NCBI GenBank assembly: GCA_949127665.1
Contig: CASBQE010000351.1
Location: 1 to 38,574, forward strand
Length of the DNA stretch: 38,574 bases
Direction: 5' to 3'
Source: Synechococcales cyanobacterium PMM_0083
GTDB taxonomy: Bacteria; Cyanobacteriota; Cyanobacteriia; Leptolyngbyales; Leptolyngbyaceae
The notes under the pieces are model-generated. The model had not been told where the DNA came from and made no database searches. It saw nothing but the letters and a program-made list of their open reading frames with translations. Shown here in pieces: positions 8,835-18,432 of the stretch (the stretch's first letter is position 1; each line of letters begins with the position of its first letter). A program made the position numbers and the translations under genes.

Positions 8835-9440
8835 ATGTATTCAGACTCAGAAATTTATCGCTTAATGGACTTGTTGCCCGCTTCGGGTCGGATGATGACT
8901 AAGCTAGTCAGCAAGCCAGAGCAACGGTATGTGATTGATCATCCATTTCCCATGCCGTGGATGACGGCTCGCCCAATTTGGGTGAATTTTGATATGCTCA
9001 GCCAGCTATCTCGTCCTGAATGCGACCTGCTGATGCTGCGTACCGTTAGCTGGATGACTAGCATCAAGTGGTTTCGCCCCAATTGGTATCAGGCGGCGGT
9101 TTTGGCGGGAGTGGTGGGCGTTGCAGTGCAGACGGTGCAGGCAGATGCGGTGGGTATGATCGCGGCAGGGGCGTTGAGCGCGATCGCAGGCACCCAGATT
9201 TGGCGCGAAAACCGCAGCACCCAAAAAGAACTGGATGCCGATGACACTGCAATTCAGGTGGCACAACGACGCGGCTATACCGAACTAGAAGCCGCGCAGG
9301 CATTACTCTCTTCGATCGAAGCCGTCGCCCAAATCGAAGGACGCAACCTCAGCTTGATTGACTTGTTACGCAGCCAAAATTTGCGGGCGATCGCCCAAAT
9401 ATCTCCCGTTGGCGCTCCTGCAAACCTCCGTAAAAACTAA
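8835..9440 (+). CDS. DUF3318 domain-containing protein
   Basis: MYSDSEIYRLMDLLPASGRMMTKLVSKPEQRYVIDHPFPMPW...RPIWVNFDMLSQLSRPECDLL; ORF 8790-9440, first plausible ATG at 8835. Confidence 0.75.
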   Translation: MYSDSEIYRLMDLLPASGRMMTKLVSKPEQRYVIDHPFPMPWMTARPIWVNFDMLSQLSRPECDLLMLRTVSWMTSIKWFRPNWYQAAVLAGVVGVAVQTVQADAVGMIAAGALSAIAGTQIWRENRSTQKELDADDTAIQVAQRRGYTELEAAQALLSSIEAVAQIEGRNLSLIDLLRSQNLRAIAQISPVGAPANLRKN

Positions 9441-9563
9441 ACTATTCCAAGTCCATAGCTTGATCAAGGCTTTCCCATTAGCTGAATTTTTGCGGTTCTG
9501 CAATTTGTTTGAATAAGTTGGTTATTCGTAAAAATGTCAGTAGAATTTTGATATTCACATCAG

Positions 9564-10307
9564 GTGCGCTGGGTGTACGAGTTGAGAGAAAGAATGAAAT
9601 GGCTTTCACCATCATGGCTGTGGCTTGTGGCTAGCTTTACGCTGCCGATCGCGATTGCGGTTGGGGTCAAAGCATCTATTCGTCTGCAACAACCCTCTCC
9701 TCCAGCATCTCAGCTAGGATGCCAAACGATTATTGCCGATCCTAAGCCACCGATGAACGTGCGCTCTAGCCCAGTTGTTGCGGCTGACAATATGCTGGGT
9801 CGGTTGCCGAACGGAGTGCCGTTAATCGTGACCGATGAAAATGAAGGCTGGCTGAAGATTAGCAGTCCGCTTCAAGGGTGGGTTTACAAAGAGCTAACCG
9901 TGACTAGCTGCGGCTTGCCGAGTGGCGCTGCGCTCACGGCTCAATCACCATCGGATGCTGGGACTCATTTAATGGCGATCGCCACTCAGCAATATCAAGC
10001 TGGCAACATAGATGGGGCAATTGCTTTAGCCAAAACGGTGTCTTCTGACAGTTCTGTTTATCCAGTTGCGATAGCTGCTGTGTCGCAGTGGCAAACGGAT
10101 TGGAATCGAGCAGAGTCAGGCTATTACAGCGCTCAAACAGCTTTAAGGGATGGCAAATGGGATCAGGTTTTAAGCCAAGTCGAACACTATCCTAATATTC
10201 GATTTTGGAAAGAGAAGCTGGCAGGGTTAGTCAAGCAGGCGATCGCCCAACAAGAATCATCCAAAAGCAAAAAGGAGGCAGTTACGCCTCCTTCTCAAAA
10301 TCCTTAA
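9564..10307 (+). CDS. SH3 (bacterial SH3-like) domain protein with N-terminal membrane anchor
   Basis: MNVRSSPVVAADNMLGRLPNGVPLIVTDENEGWLKISSPLQGWVYKEL; TM segment near N-terminus; ATG alternative at 9594. Confidence 0.7.
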   Translation: MRWVYELRERMKWLSPSWLWLVASFTLPIAIAVGVKASIRLQQPSPPASQLGCQTIIADPKPPMNVRSSPVVAADNMLGRLPNGVPLIVTDENEGWLKISSPLQGWVYKELTVTSCGLPSGAALTAQSPSDAGTHLMAIATQQYQAGNIDGAIALAKTVSSDSSVYPVAIAAVSQWQTDWNRAESGYYSAQTALRDGKWDQVLSQVEHYPNIRFWKEKLAGLVKQAIAQQESSKSKKEAVTPPSQNP

Positions 10308-10333
10308 TTAGCTTGGACGATTAAACCAGCGTC

Positions 10334-11323
10334 TTAAACCAACTTCAGGGATGGATATTCCACCAGTAAATCATCACGGGTTAAAACATCCCCTTCTGCT
10401 TGAGGAGTCCAAAGAACTTCCAAAGCCAACAGGCGATCGCTGGCAACTCCGCCCAAAATGCCCAAAGCCTGACGCAAATCTTCGGTATTGTTGACAGCCG
10501 GCAATTTCAGGCTACCCTGAGCGCCGACCACCAATGTCACCACGATAAATTCGCCCGGATCTTTCAACTCTTGAGTTGCCAAAGACCCGACTCCATCACT
10601 ACCAGCCAATAGTGCGTCAAGGGGCGCTTGTTTAAGCTGGTTGTTGACGTTTGAAAGAGTCTCACGGCTAAACTTGCTGCGTTCACCTAAAGCAAGCCGA
10701 TTAAACTCTGCCTCTGCGCTTGCCAAACGCGACTGCTGCACGGTGGAATTGGCATGAGTCCAGTACTCTGGATGGCGAAGCAACGCTAAAGTAGTCTCTT
10801 GCAGAACCTGAGCAAGCCCTTCGGTTGACCCCGTGTTAGCACTAGCTGCTAGTTTGTCTAGATCAGCCTGAAGTTCGCGAGCATTCGCCAACAAGCCCAC
10901 TTGTAGCCGAGCCACGCTAACCGTTGGGTTTGAAACAGCGTCGTAATCAGAACCCTCTCCCTGGCTACGGCGAAATGTTTGAACGAGGAAACTGGCGACT
11001 GCAAAGAAAACCAGAATCGTTACCAAGCTACCACCGCCACCAATAAAGAAGGTGGGCGCAATAAAAGGAAATCCAAAACCACCGCCCGGATAGTAGCCAC
11101 CGCCGCCTATCGGAGGCGCGTAGCTTCGTGGAGAACTGTATCCCCGGCTAGGCATTGGCGCACGCGAACGGAATGATCCGCCACCAATTCGTCCGCCGCC
11201 CCGTGAAGCTGCAAAGGCATCATTTGCCTGCCCTAGCGATAAACCCAGCACCAAGACCAAGAGAAGAAGTGGCTTCAACAACGGTTTGAGATATGAAATG
11301 AGCTTCTTGTACATAACTGACAT
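10334..11323 (-). CDS. DUF1517 domain-containing protein
   Basis: AASRGGGRIGGGSFRSRAPMPSRGYSSPR...GGGGYYPGGGFGFPF; VARLQVGLLANARELQADLDKLA. Confidence 0.85.
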   Translation of the reverse strand: MSVMYKKLISYLKPLLKPLLLLVLVLGLSLGQANDAFAASRGGGRIGGGSFRSRAPMPSRGYSSPRSYAPPIGGGGYYPGGGFGFPFIAPTFFIGGGGSLVTILVFFAVASFLVQTFRRSQGEGSDYDAVSNPTVSVARLQVGLLANARELQADLDKLAASANTGSTEGLAQVLQETTLALLRHPEYWTHANSTVQQSRLASAEAEFNRLALGERSKFSRETLSNVNNQLKQAPLDALLAGSDGVGSLATQELKDPGEFIVVTLVVGAQGSLKLPAVNNTEDLRQALGILGGVASDRLLALEVLWTPQAEGDVLTRDDLLVEYPSLKLV

Positions 11324-11764
11324 CTACTAAACTTTATTCAACGTGAAATGATGTTAGAGAAGATTAGGAACTATTTATCTCAGCGTCTCTGTATATCCAC
11401 CATATAAGCACCTCAAGCAACCTCTTTCGATTGGCTGTGCTAACGCATCAAGTTAAAAGTTCATTTGCCCTTCATTAAGAGTTATAAATCAATCTCATCT
11501 ACTAATCTACAGTCTTTTCGATTGGCTTTAGAGGTGAAAACGCGGTCAAAAGAGGAGTGATTTCCGTAGCTTAACAGGCGGTTCCTTCCCTTGAAAACAC
11601 TTTATGGTTAGATAACTCCTGCTTGCTAGTGCTTACTGTAGTTAGGGTCGCTACTCTAAAGATTTATTCTTCTACATTATATTCTCAAAGGAAAGCAGTA
11701 AAAACGTCTAGCAAAAGACAGACATGACGGCACATAGGCGTTGCTGAGTGCAAGTATGTTTTGA

Positions 11765-11834
11765 CCGTAGGGGTAGGTCTTGTGGCTACCCTGGCGGAGA
11801 TAGAGGGCAACCGCAAGGGATTATTGCCCCTACA
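11765..11834. repeat. Cyanobacterial dispersed repeat-like element with terminal GTAGGGG/CCCCTAC inverted ends
   Basis: CGTAGGGGTAGGTCTTGTGGCTACCC...AGGGCAACCGCAAGGGATTATTGCCCCTACAAA in a long non-coding gap. Confidence 0.6.
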
Positions 11835-11998
11835 AATTTCATCCCCAAATTTAGCAATGCCCGTTACATACAGTCTTGACGACTAGTAATTTCTCCTTAC
11901 AATGGTCTTGCAATAAAGAAATGTAACGGAGAGATTCTGTTCTTTTTTGCACTTTTCTATTTCACGGTTTTTTTCAATTAATAACAAGGTTCACTGAT

Positions 11999-12166
11999 AT
12001 GACTCGACAACCCTCCGTAACGCCTAAAGCTGGCGAACCTAAGTTTGGTTTTAATGAGTATGCTGAACGCTTAAATGGTCGTGCTGCCATGATTGGCTTT
12101 GCTCTAATGCTGGCGATCGAGTATGCCAGTGGTCAAGGGTTACTAGCATGGCTGGGTTTAGACTAG
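11999..12166 (+). CDS. High light-inducible (HliP/SCP, CAB-like) protein
   Basis: 55 aa: MTRQPSVTPKAGEPKFGFNEYAERLNGRAAMIGFALMLAIEYASGQGLLAWLGLD; typical chlorophyll-binding E..NGRxAMIGF helix; below the size cutoff of the ORF track. Confidence 0.93.
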   Translation: MTRQPSVTPKAGEPKFGFNEYAERLNGRAAMIGFALMLAIEYASGQGLLAWLGLD

Positions 12167-12194
12167 GTTGACTGGCACTTGACATTTAGCACCT

Positions 12195-14195
12195 TTAATT
12201 AGGATCTTCCGTAATCAAGCGATCGCGATAAAGCTGTGGTTGTGGCTGATCAAGTTCACTAAGTTGATTAGACGAATCGGCATAGCCCAAAACCTGGAAA
12301 ACCTCAACCAGGCTTTGCCTGCCGCGCAGTTGAAGATGTCCCCACGATTCCACATAAAACTGCTCTTGCAGATGGTCAAGTGTTTCACGAGCAATTAAAA
12401 TTCGACACTGATTAGTTTGCTTATCTTTTTGCCAAGCTTCTAGACGAGCAGCAATGTTGACACTATCCCCAATCACCGCATATTCCAAGCGATTTTTTCC
12501 GCCCAAGCTGCCTGCCATCACATCTCCGGTAAAGATTCCAGCCCGCATTTCCACGACAGGTAATCCTCTTTGCTGCCAATCCTGATTCAGCGTTTGTAGG
12601 CGATCGCCCATTTCAACCGCACAAGCAACTGTTTGCCGCGCATCTTCGGCAATTTCAGCGATCGTTAAACGCGGCACTGGCACACCAAACACCGCCATTA
12701 GTCCATCACCCATAAATTTGTTGATAATGCCGTGATGTTGATGAACGGCTTGAGTCATGCTAGACATATATTCATTTAGCCAGCCCATCATTACTTCGGG
12801 TGGATGTTGTTCGGAAATGCCGCTGAAGTTGCGAATGTCGATAAACAAAATGGTGACCGTGAGAGTTTGCCCCGCTAACCTGCCTGACTGGAGTAGGCGA
12901 TCGCGAGAATTCCATAAAGCCGAAGCAATTTCAGGTGAAGTCTGCTGTCCCAATAGCTTCATCACAATTTGCTGCTGCTGACGGGCGTATTGTATTTGGC
13001 AAGTAATGGTAAAGCTGCCGACCGCGATCGCGGCGATTGCCGGAGCCGCAATCGGAACCCATGCTTGATGCAAAAATAGACTATAGCCTGCACCCATCAA
13101 TAGCAACAGCAGCCCGGTTCCTGCCAATGCCAGCATAAATGGACGCTGCGACCATCCGGCAAGCAATCCCCCGGCGATCGCCCAGCTTACAATCCACAGC
13201 ACTTCCATTGGCTCAGACCAAAACCAAAACAGCGATCGCCCTTCTAGTGCAGCCGTTAGCGTTTGGCTGACCATTTGAGCATGAACCACCACTCCCGGCA
13301 TTTTAGAATTAGCTCTCGCAGCAGCACTAAAAGGAGTAAAAAACAAATCTTTGACGCTGGGTGCAATTGTGCCAATTAAGACAACGCGATCTTTAATCAG
13401 AGCAGGATTGACCTGGTTTTGCAAAACCTGACTCAACGTGACGACTTCCGAAGGATATTGAGCCGATCGATAGTCCAGTAAAATCTGTTCTCCTGCTGCA
13501 TCAATCCGTTGATAGCCACCCGAATTAGACCTTAATGGCGAAAAAACTGCCTTGCCCAATACAAAGTCTCCATTGGGCAAGCGATCGCTGGAATGATTCA
13601 AGTATTGCATTGCTAGCCGAGTGGAAAAGGATACATACTGTGCTGCGTCATCCGATACAAACATCAGATTTCGCCTGATAACGCCATCGGTGTCAGTAAT
13701 CAGATCGCTGAACCCAACCCGGTCAGAGGGTAGTTTAGGCGGGGCAGGAATCGCTTCTTCTGGGGTGTTTCCTAAAGATTGAATGGCAATCACATTAGAA
13801 CGCCGCAGTTCCTTCATTAGGGCATCATGTCCTGGCTCAGCGGGAATATCGCGTAAAATATCCAACCCAACTGCTCGTGGTTGATGCTGTTGAAGTTGGC
13901 TAAGCGCCGCCGCATAAACGCTATCAGGAAATGGCCAACGCTTCTGAGTCCGAATATCGGCTTCTGTGATGGCAACAATCAGCAGCCTAGAATCGACATC
14001 AGTCTCTGATCGCACCCGCACCATTGCGTCATAAACTGCTAACTCTGAGGATTCTAATTGACCTAACTGTCGAGTTCCTAGCACTAAGCCGGTGACGCTC
14101 ATTCCAGTCAGTATTAGCACTCCTAATTCTGTAGAAGTGCTTAGCGGCAAAAAGTTGCACCACCGTAAAAAAACTTGGCGAAACCAGACGATCAC
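12195..14195 (-). CDS. CHASE2 domain-containing class III adenylate/guanylate cyclase
   Basis: N-terminal CHASE2 (LLIVAITEADIRTQKRWPFPDSVYAAAL...RAVGLDIL), TM helices, cyclase core ILFIDIRNFSGISE...NKFMGDGLMAVFG...RAGIFTGDVMAGSLG...YAVIGDSVNIAARLE. Confidence 0.93.
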   Translation of the reverse strand: MIVWFRQVFLRWCNFLPLSTSTELGVLILTGMSVTGLVLGTRQLGQLESSELAVYDAMVRVRSETDVDSRLLIVAITEADIRTQKRWPFPDSVYAAALSQLQQHQPRAVGLDILRDIPAEPGHDALMKELRRSNVIAIQSLGNTPEEAIPAPPKLPSDRVGFSDLITDTDGVIRRNLMFVSDDAAQYVSFSTRLAMQYLNHSSDRLPNGDFVLGKAVFSPLRSNSGGYQRIDAAGEQILLDYRSAQYPSEVVTLSQVLQNQVNPALIKDRVVLIGTIAPSVKDLFFTPFSAAARANSKMPGVVVHAQMVSQTLTAALEGRSLFWFWSEPMEVLWIVSWAIAGGLLAGWSQRPFMLALAGTGLLLLLMGAGYSLFLHQAWVPIAAPAIAAIAVGSFTITCQIQYARQQQQIVMKLLGQQTSPEIASALWNSRDRLLQSGRLAGQTLTVTILFIDIRNFSGISEQHPPEVMMGWLNEYMSSMTQAVHQHHGIINKFMGDGLMAVFGVPVPRLTIAEIAEDARQTVACAVEMGDRLQTLNQDWQQRGLPVVEMRAGIFTGDVMAGSLGGKNRLEYAVIGDSVNIAARLEAWQKDKQTNQCRILIARETLDHLQEQFYVESWGHLQLRGRQSLVEVFQVLGYADSSNQLSELDQPQPQLYRDRLITEDPN

Positions 14196-14361
14196 CTAAA
14201 TCCTCTTTGGACTGACTCAGCCCGATTGAGCGACACAACAGTCAACTCAACAATATTGCAATATGTTCAGCAGAATTTGACACAAAGCAAACTCTATAGT
14301 CCTAACTCTATTTATTCAGAAAAAAATTTAGGGTTATCCCGCCAGCGATCGCCCAAAAAAT

Positions 14362-15318
14362 CTAGAGCATTTCGTGCTGTTCATAGGCTGCCACGATCCG
14401 CTGCACTATTGGATGGCGCACCACATCTGCTTTGGTGAGGTTGCAAAAGGCGATTCCTTCGACGGAGTGTAGCACTTTTTGGGCGATTGCCAGACCCGAT
14501 GCTTGATTATGCGGCAAATCGGTTTGGGTCACGTCACCTGTAACCACCATCCGAGAGCGGAATCCTAGCCGAGTCACGATCATTTTCATTTGGGCGGGCG
14601 TGGTGTTTTGGGCTTCATCCAAAATCACAAAGGCATTATTCAGAGTTCGTCCCCGCATGTAGGCGATCGGAGCCACTTCAATCACCCCACGTTCCATTAA
14701 GCCAGGAATTTTTTCAGGATCGATGAATTCATACAGCGCGTCGTAAAGAGGGCGCAGATAGGGATCGATTTTTTGCTGCAAGTCTCCGGGAAGGAACCCT
14801 AGCTTTTCTCCAGCTTCCACCGCAGGACGGGTCAAAATTAAGCGTTCAAATTCATTGTTTAGCAAGGCTTGAACGCCCAGAACAGCCGCCAGAAATGTTT
14901 TTCCTGTGCCCGCAGGACCGATGCAAAAAGTCAGGTCATGACTGCGAACAGCTTGGATATATTGCCGCTGGCGGAAGGTTTTTGCACGAATGTCGTAGCC
15001 ACGACGAGTGCGAGCAAGCACATCTTTTTGCAGGTCTTGCAGTTCATCTTGCTGCTGAGTTTCGATCGCCTGTTGCGCGGTTAAAATGTCGGCACTAGAA
15101 ATAGGTTTTTCCTGTCCCCAATAGCGTTCTAATAACTGAATCAAGCGGTGGCTTAGTAAAACTTGCTCATCTGTGCCAGAGATTAGAAGCTCTTGCCCCC
15201 GTAGAACTAGCTTTGCCCCCGTTTGGCGAGCAATCAGCTTTAAGTTTTCCTCTCGATTGCCTGCTAAGGCGATCGCGCTTACAGCACTGGGCAACTCAAT
15301 CTTTAATGCCTCTACCAT
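14362..15318 (-). CDS. PhoH family ATPase
   Basis: LTFCIGPAGTGKTFLAAVLGVQALL...LTRPAVEAGEKLGFLPGDLQQKIDPYLRPLYDAL...FVILDEAQNTTPAQMKM. Confidence 0.95.
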   Translation of the reverse strand: MVEALKIELPSAVSAIALAGNREENLKLIARQTGAKLVLRGQELLISGTDEQVLLSHRLIQLLERYWGQEKPISSADILTAQQAIETQQQDELQDLQKDVLARTRRGYDIRAKTFRQRQYIQAVRSHDLTFCIGPAGTGKTFLAAVLGVQALLNNEFERLILTRPAVEAGEKLGFLPGDLQQKIDPYLRPLYDALYEFIDPEKIPGLMERGVIEVAPIAYMRGRTLNNAFVILDEAQNTTPAQMKMIVTRLGFRSRMVVTGDVTQTDLPHNQASGLAIAQKVLHSVEGIAFCNLTKADVVRHPIVQRIVAAYEQHEML

Positions 15319-15365
15319 GCAGTCTGGTTGGCTACTCTAGAGGATAGGAGCGCATCTTAACACGT

Positions 15366-15770
15366 TCATTCATCAACCTGCACATCTTCGTTGCGGGTTA
15401 AAATCCGCTTGGGGCTGGGCACAATCCGACGAGGGGCACTATGCCCTACTTCTCGCTCAGGCTCATCAACCGCCTCAGAAGATGGACTGCCGTAAACATC
15501 CAAGTGAATGGACTGACCCGCTAAATGAGCGATCGCAGAGAGTACAGTACGAATTGCCTGAATGTTTCGCCCACCCCGACCAAACACCCGCCCTTTATCA
15601 ACCCCTTCAAACGCCAACCGAATCCAAACTTTTGTTTTGTTTGGAGATGTTTCACAATCCAACCGCAGAGCATCAGGCGATTCCAAAAAAGGCTGAATTA
15701 AAAATCGAACCAGCCCCTCATAATCTGGAGGCAGTGTCGCGGAAGAATTAACTGCAACGGGTTCAGTCAT
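15366..15770 (-). CDS. khpA: KH domain RNA-binding protein (KhpA family)
   Basis: GLVRFLIQPFLESPDALRLDCE...FGRGGRNIQAIRTVLSA; next to S16. Confidence 0.88.
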   Translation of the reverse strand: MTEPVAVNSSATLPPDYEGLVRFLIQPFLESPDALRLDCETSPNKTKVWIRLAFEGVDKGRVFGRGGRNIQAIRTVLSAIAHLAGQSIHLDVYGSPSSEAVDEPEREVGHSAPRRIVPSPKRILTRNEDVQVDE

Positions 15771-15782
15771 GAAGTTTAAGCT

Positions 15783-16037
15783 TTAGATTTCAGGTTTGAG
15801 TTGATCAAACACGTTAGCTCTTCGCAAAATATCACGCACTGTGTCTGTTGGCTGTGCGCCTTGTTTCAATCGCTTGATAATACCAGGCATATCCAACCTG
15901 ACTTCATCCGTTCTAGGATTATAGAAGCCTAGTTCTTCTAAAGGTCTGCCATCGCGGCGATCGGCGCTATTCATCGCCACAATCCGAAAGCTAGCCTCCC
16001 TCTTTTTTCCGAACCGCTTTAAGCGCAATTTGATCAT
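15783..16037 (-). CDS. rpsP: 30S ribosomal protein S16
   Basis: [43 protein letters not shown]. Confidence 0.97.
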   Translation of the reverse strand: MIKLRLKRFGKKREASFRIVAMNSADRRDGRPLEELGFYNPRTDEVRLDMPGIIKRLKQGAQPTDTVRDILRRANVFDQLKPEI

Positions 16038-16072
16038 GCTGATTTTAGGTTTCTAGGTAAATAGTCTGGTCA

Positions 16073-16106
16073 ATTGTCGGCGGTGAGTATGAACGCCGCC
16101 GACAAT
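16073..16106. promoter_or_regulatory. GC-rich hairpin in the rpsP leader region
   Basis: ATTGTCGGCGGTG-agtatgaa-CGCCGCCGACAAT: 11 perfect outer pairs plus an inner G-U and G-C pair, ending about 36 nt upstream of the rpsP start. Confidence 0.6.
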
Positions 16107-16424
16107 CACAGATTTTTGATCATATCATAGCTAGATATTGTAATAGCGTTTAGGTTAAGGGAAAATAGGGCGATCGCTTTACTACTCAACAATCAAGCGA
16201 TCGCCTCAAACCATGAAGCCGAAAAGCGATCGCTCAGACTCGGGAGTTGCTGCATCATCATGTGCAGCAGACTACGTTTTTCGACGTGGCAGCAGCGCAA
16301 AGACGATCTACATTCAAGATGGGGGAACGAGAATAGCTCAACGGTATCCGACATGAATTTTCTAGGTAATCAGCTTATTCTGTCGCTAGACCAACCAATT
16401 AAAGGCAAACACGACTCAGAAAAA

Positions 16425-17618
16425 CTACTCAGTTAAGTAAGTGGGTTTTGATGGCTGAATCCGCCGCTGTTGTAGCCATAGCCCAAGCAGCAAACCAATG
16501 CCGACGATTCCCGTCATGTAAGCTAGGGAAATCAACCGCACAAACAGCGGTGGAGCAATGCCCTCTACAGGAATGTTCTGTGCGACTTGAAATGGCTGGA
16601 ACTGTCGTGTAGAGACTGCTTGAGGAATGACTTCGACCTCAACATGATGAGGCGCACCATCAAAAAACTGCTGCTGCCATGCGATTTTTCCGGCGCTATC
16701 TGGCAAGCCTTGGTAGGCAAATAGAACCCAACCACCTTCTAAATCTGAGGTTTTTATCCGCAAAGCCACATCCGTTACAGGTTGCTTCGTTTTGGTGTCG
16801 ATCACATTGACTTGCAGTTTGGCAAGCTGACCTACAGTGGCACTTGAATCACCCGAAAGTTGCATCTCTAATCCTTGAGATTGCAGCTTGGATGGCGTGT
16901 CAGATTTCGGCGCATCTTCTGTCATATGGGACATTGCCATCGACATGTGAGCTTGCCCAAGCTCAGCACTGATATTGATATACAAGAGTGCCGCGATCGC
17001 CACCACAGTAACGCCACTCAGCAGCAGTCGCACCCGTTGCGGCGCAATTTCCCCTGGCTGAACCGACTGCCCACTGCCAATGACCCAACCACCGCCCAGA
17101 CCTGCTGCCAGCAGAATTGCTGCCAGAATGCCAAAGTTACGGTACTTAACCCAATCCTCTAGAACCGATAGAGTTAGGGTTTGCTGAATAGGTGCAAAGG
17201 CATTGGGGGCGATCGGTGTCACATCTACCAACAATTGGTAATTTCCCCGAATGGGCAGCATTTGTTGGATTTGCAACTCACCCTTGGGCGCTAGAGTCTC
17301 TAGATTCAGCAACGTTGTGCCTTCGGAGATTGGAAAATCCGTCATAAACCAAGGGTTTTTGAAGGGAGTCAGAATTTGCAGGTGCATCTTGGCGTTCTCT
17401 AGAGGCTGCCCTGACTCGCCTATTGCTTGCAGCGTCAACTGCATGGGAATCTGGGGGCTAGTTGCCTCAGCTTCAAAAGGTCTAATCTCGTTCCGAACGG
17501 GGCTGGTTGTAAGTCTTATAGACGATTGGGGAGTTTGGGAAAACCCAATCCAACTGGAAAAAACAACTCCTATCAAACAAGTCACACTAATCAGCGCTAA
17601 ACGCTTAAATTTTGACAT
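16425..17618 (-). CDS. Uncharacterised membrane protein with Met/His segment and Ig/FixH-like domain, downstream of CbtB
   Basis: ORF 16425-17633; likely start MSKFKRLALISV at 17618; three hydrophobic segments; GQAHMSMAMSHMTEDAP and GAPHHVEVEVIPQ motifs. Confidence 0.75.
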   Translation of the reverse strand: MSKFKRLALISVTCLIGVVFSSWIGFSQTPQSSIRLTTSPVRNEIRPFEAEATSPQIPMQLTLQAIGESGQPLENAKMHLQILTPFKNPWFMTDFPISEGTTLLNLETLAPKGELQIQQMLPIRGNYQLLVDVTPIAPNAFAPIQQTLTLSVLEDWVKYRNFGILAAILLAAGLGGGWVIGSGQSVQPGEIAPQRVRLLLSGVTVVAIAALLYINISAELGQAHMSMAMSHMTEDAPKSDTPSKLQSQGLEMQLSGDSSATVGQLAKLQVNVIDTKTKQPVTDVALRIKTSDLEGGWVLFAYQGLPDSAGKIAWQQQFFDGAPHHVEVEVIPQAVSTRQFQPFQVAQNIPVEGIAPPLFVRLISLAYMTGIVGIGLLLGLWLQQRRIQPSKPTYLTE

Positions 17619-17662
17619 CGGTTTATCCTGCAATCACGACACAAATGGGTTGAACTCAAGCC

Positions 17663-17854
17663 CTAATGACAACTCACCAGCGCGGTGTGATGACGCAGGG
17701 AATGCACTTTGTCGTGAATCGCTGGATAGGTCGTGAAGTAAACAGTCCAGAGCGTTAATGCTAAAAGTGAGATGTAGAGTGATGACTGCACTGGCACTGA
17801 TAAAGTCTGCCGGGCGATTTTTTGTTGAACTGAACCATAAGATTGAGTCGTCAT
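17663..17854 (-). CDS. cbtB: CbtB-like cobalt transporter subunit
   Basis: 63 aa, single TM, C-terminal His motif: SLYISLLALTLWTVYFTTYPAIHDKVHSLRHHTALVSCH; RBS-like GAGG upstream; preceded by a cobalamin riboswitch. Confidence 0.8.
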   Translation of the reverse strand: MTTQSYGSVQQKIARQTLSVPVQSSLYISLLALTLWTVYFTTYPAIHDKVHSLRHHTALVSCH

Positions 17855-17887
17855 TTTGTACCTCGTAAATGAGACGATGTTGTGAAA

Positions 17888-18048
17888 TTCGGCAGGCGTT
17901 CTGACTTGGAAAGTGCAAAATCAAAAATGGTAAGGAGCATACGTCCTATCAAGTTGCTAATTTCCTTCACAGTTGCGGGACAGCGGTAGAGTTTCACTAC
18001 ACTTTCCCTGTTACCTCCGACGGCTGCTTCCCGTCAGAACCAAGTTGT
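17888..18048 (-). promoter_or_regulatory. Cobalamin (B12) riboswitch
   Basis: Minus strand: GGTTCTGACGGGAAGCAGCCGTCGGAGGTAACAGGGAAAGTGTAGTGAAACTCTACCGCTGTCCCGCAACTGTGAAGG...AAGTCAGAACGCC; contains the core GCTGTCCCGCAACTGTGA and a closing stem GTTCTGAC/GTCAGAAC (18033-18040 with 17898-17905). Confidence 0.9.
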
Positions 18049-18432
18049 GGACTCAGCATACTTGATCAGGAAGCTTTTAGAAATGTTTCAGAAGATATTC
18101 TGCTGGGGTTGTTAGTGCTGAAATTTTTGCAGCATTTTTAGCGAATATTGATTCTTCTTTGTTTTTCTTTGTTGAAGATACAGCGATTTTCAGTAGAGTG
18201 GGCATGGCTTTAAGGTGAGGGCGCAAAAGTGAAATGCTCCCCAATGAATATCTCCGATGCTTCTGGTGACAGCTTCACCTCTCCATAAAAATAATGATGA
18301 TTGAGCGTTATCCACATAACTCTAAATTCTTTCGCCTTGACGGTATCAGCGAATGGAATGTAACCAACGATTGATTGCAAAAGGGCGATCGCTTGCCACA
18401 ATATTTTAAATCACTGGTATTCTTGCCAGCAT

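Noticed and set aside
8360-8836. 158-aa minus-strand ORF
   Set aside because: Antisense to a well-supported + strand gene; composition looks like shadow coding (His/Arg/Pro/Leu-rich without domain motifs).
16140-16250. Cluster of GCGATCGC motifs considered as a possible repeat array/CRISPR
   Set aside because: These are HIP1 palindromes, abundant throughout this genome, irregularly spaced and without spacers of constant length. No CRISPR array was seen in the window.
18210-18401. 63-aa minus-strand ORF
   Set aside because: No recognisable family and no clear RBS; cannot be separated from chance.
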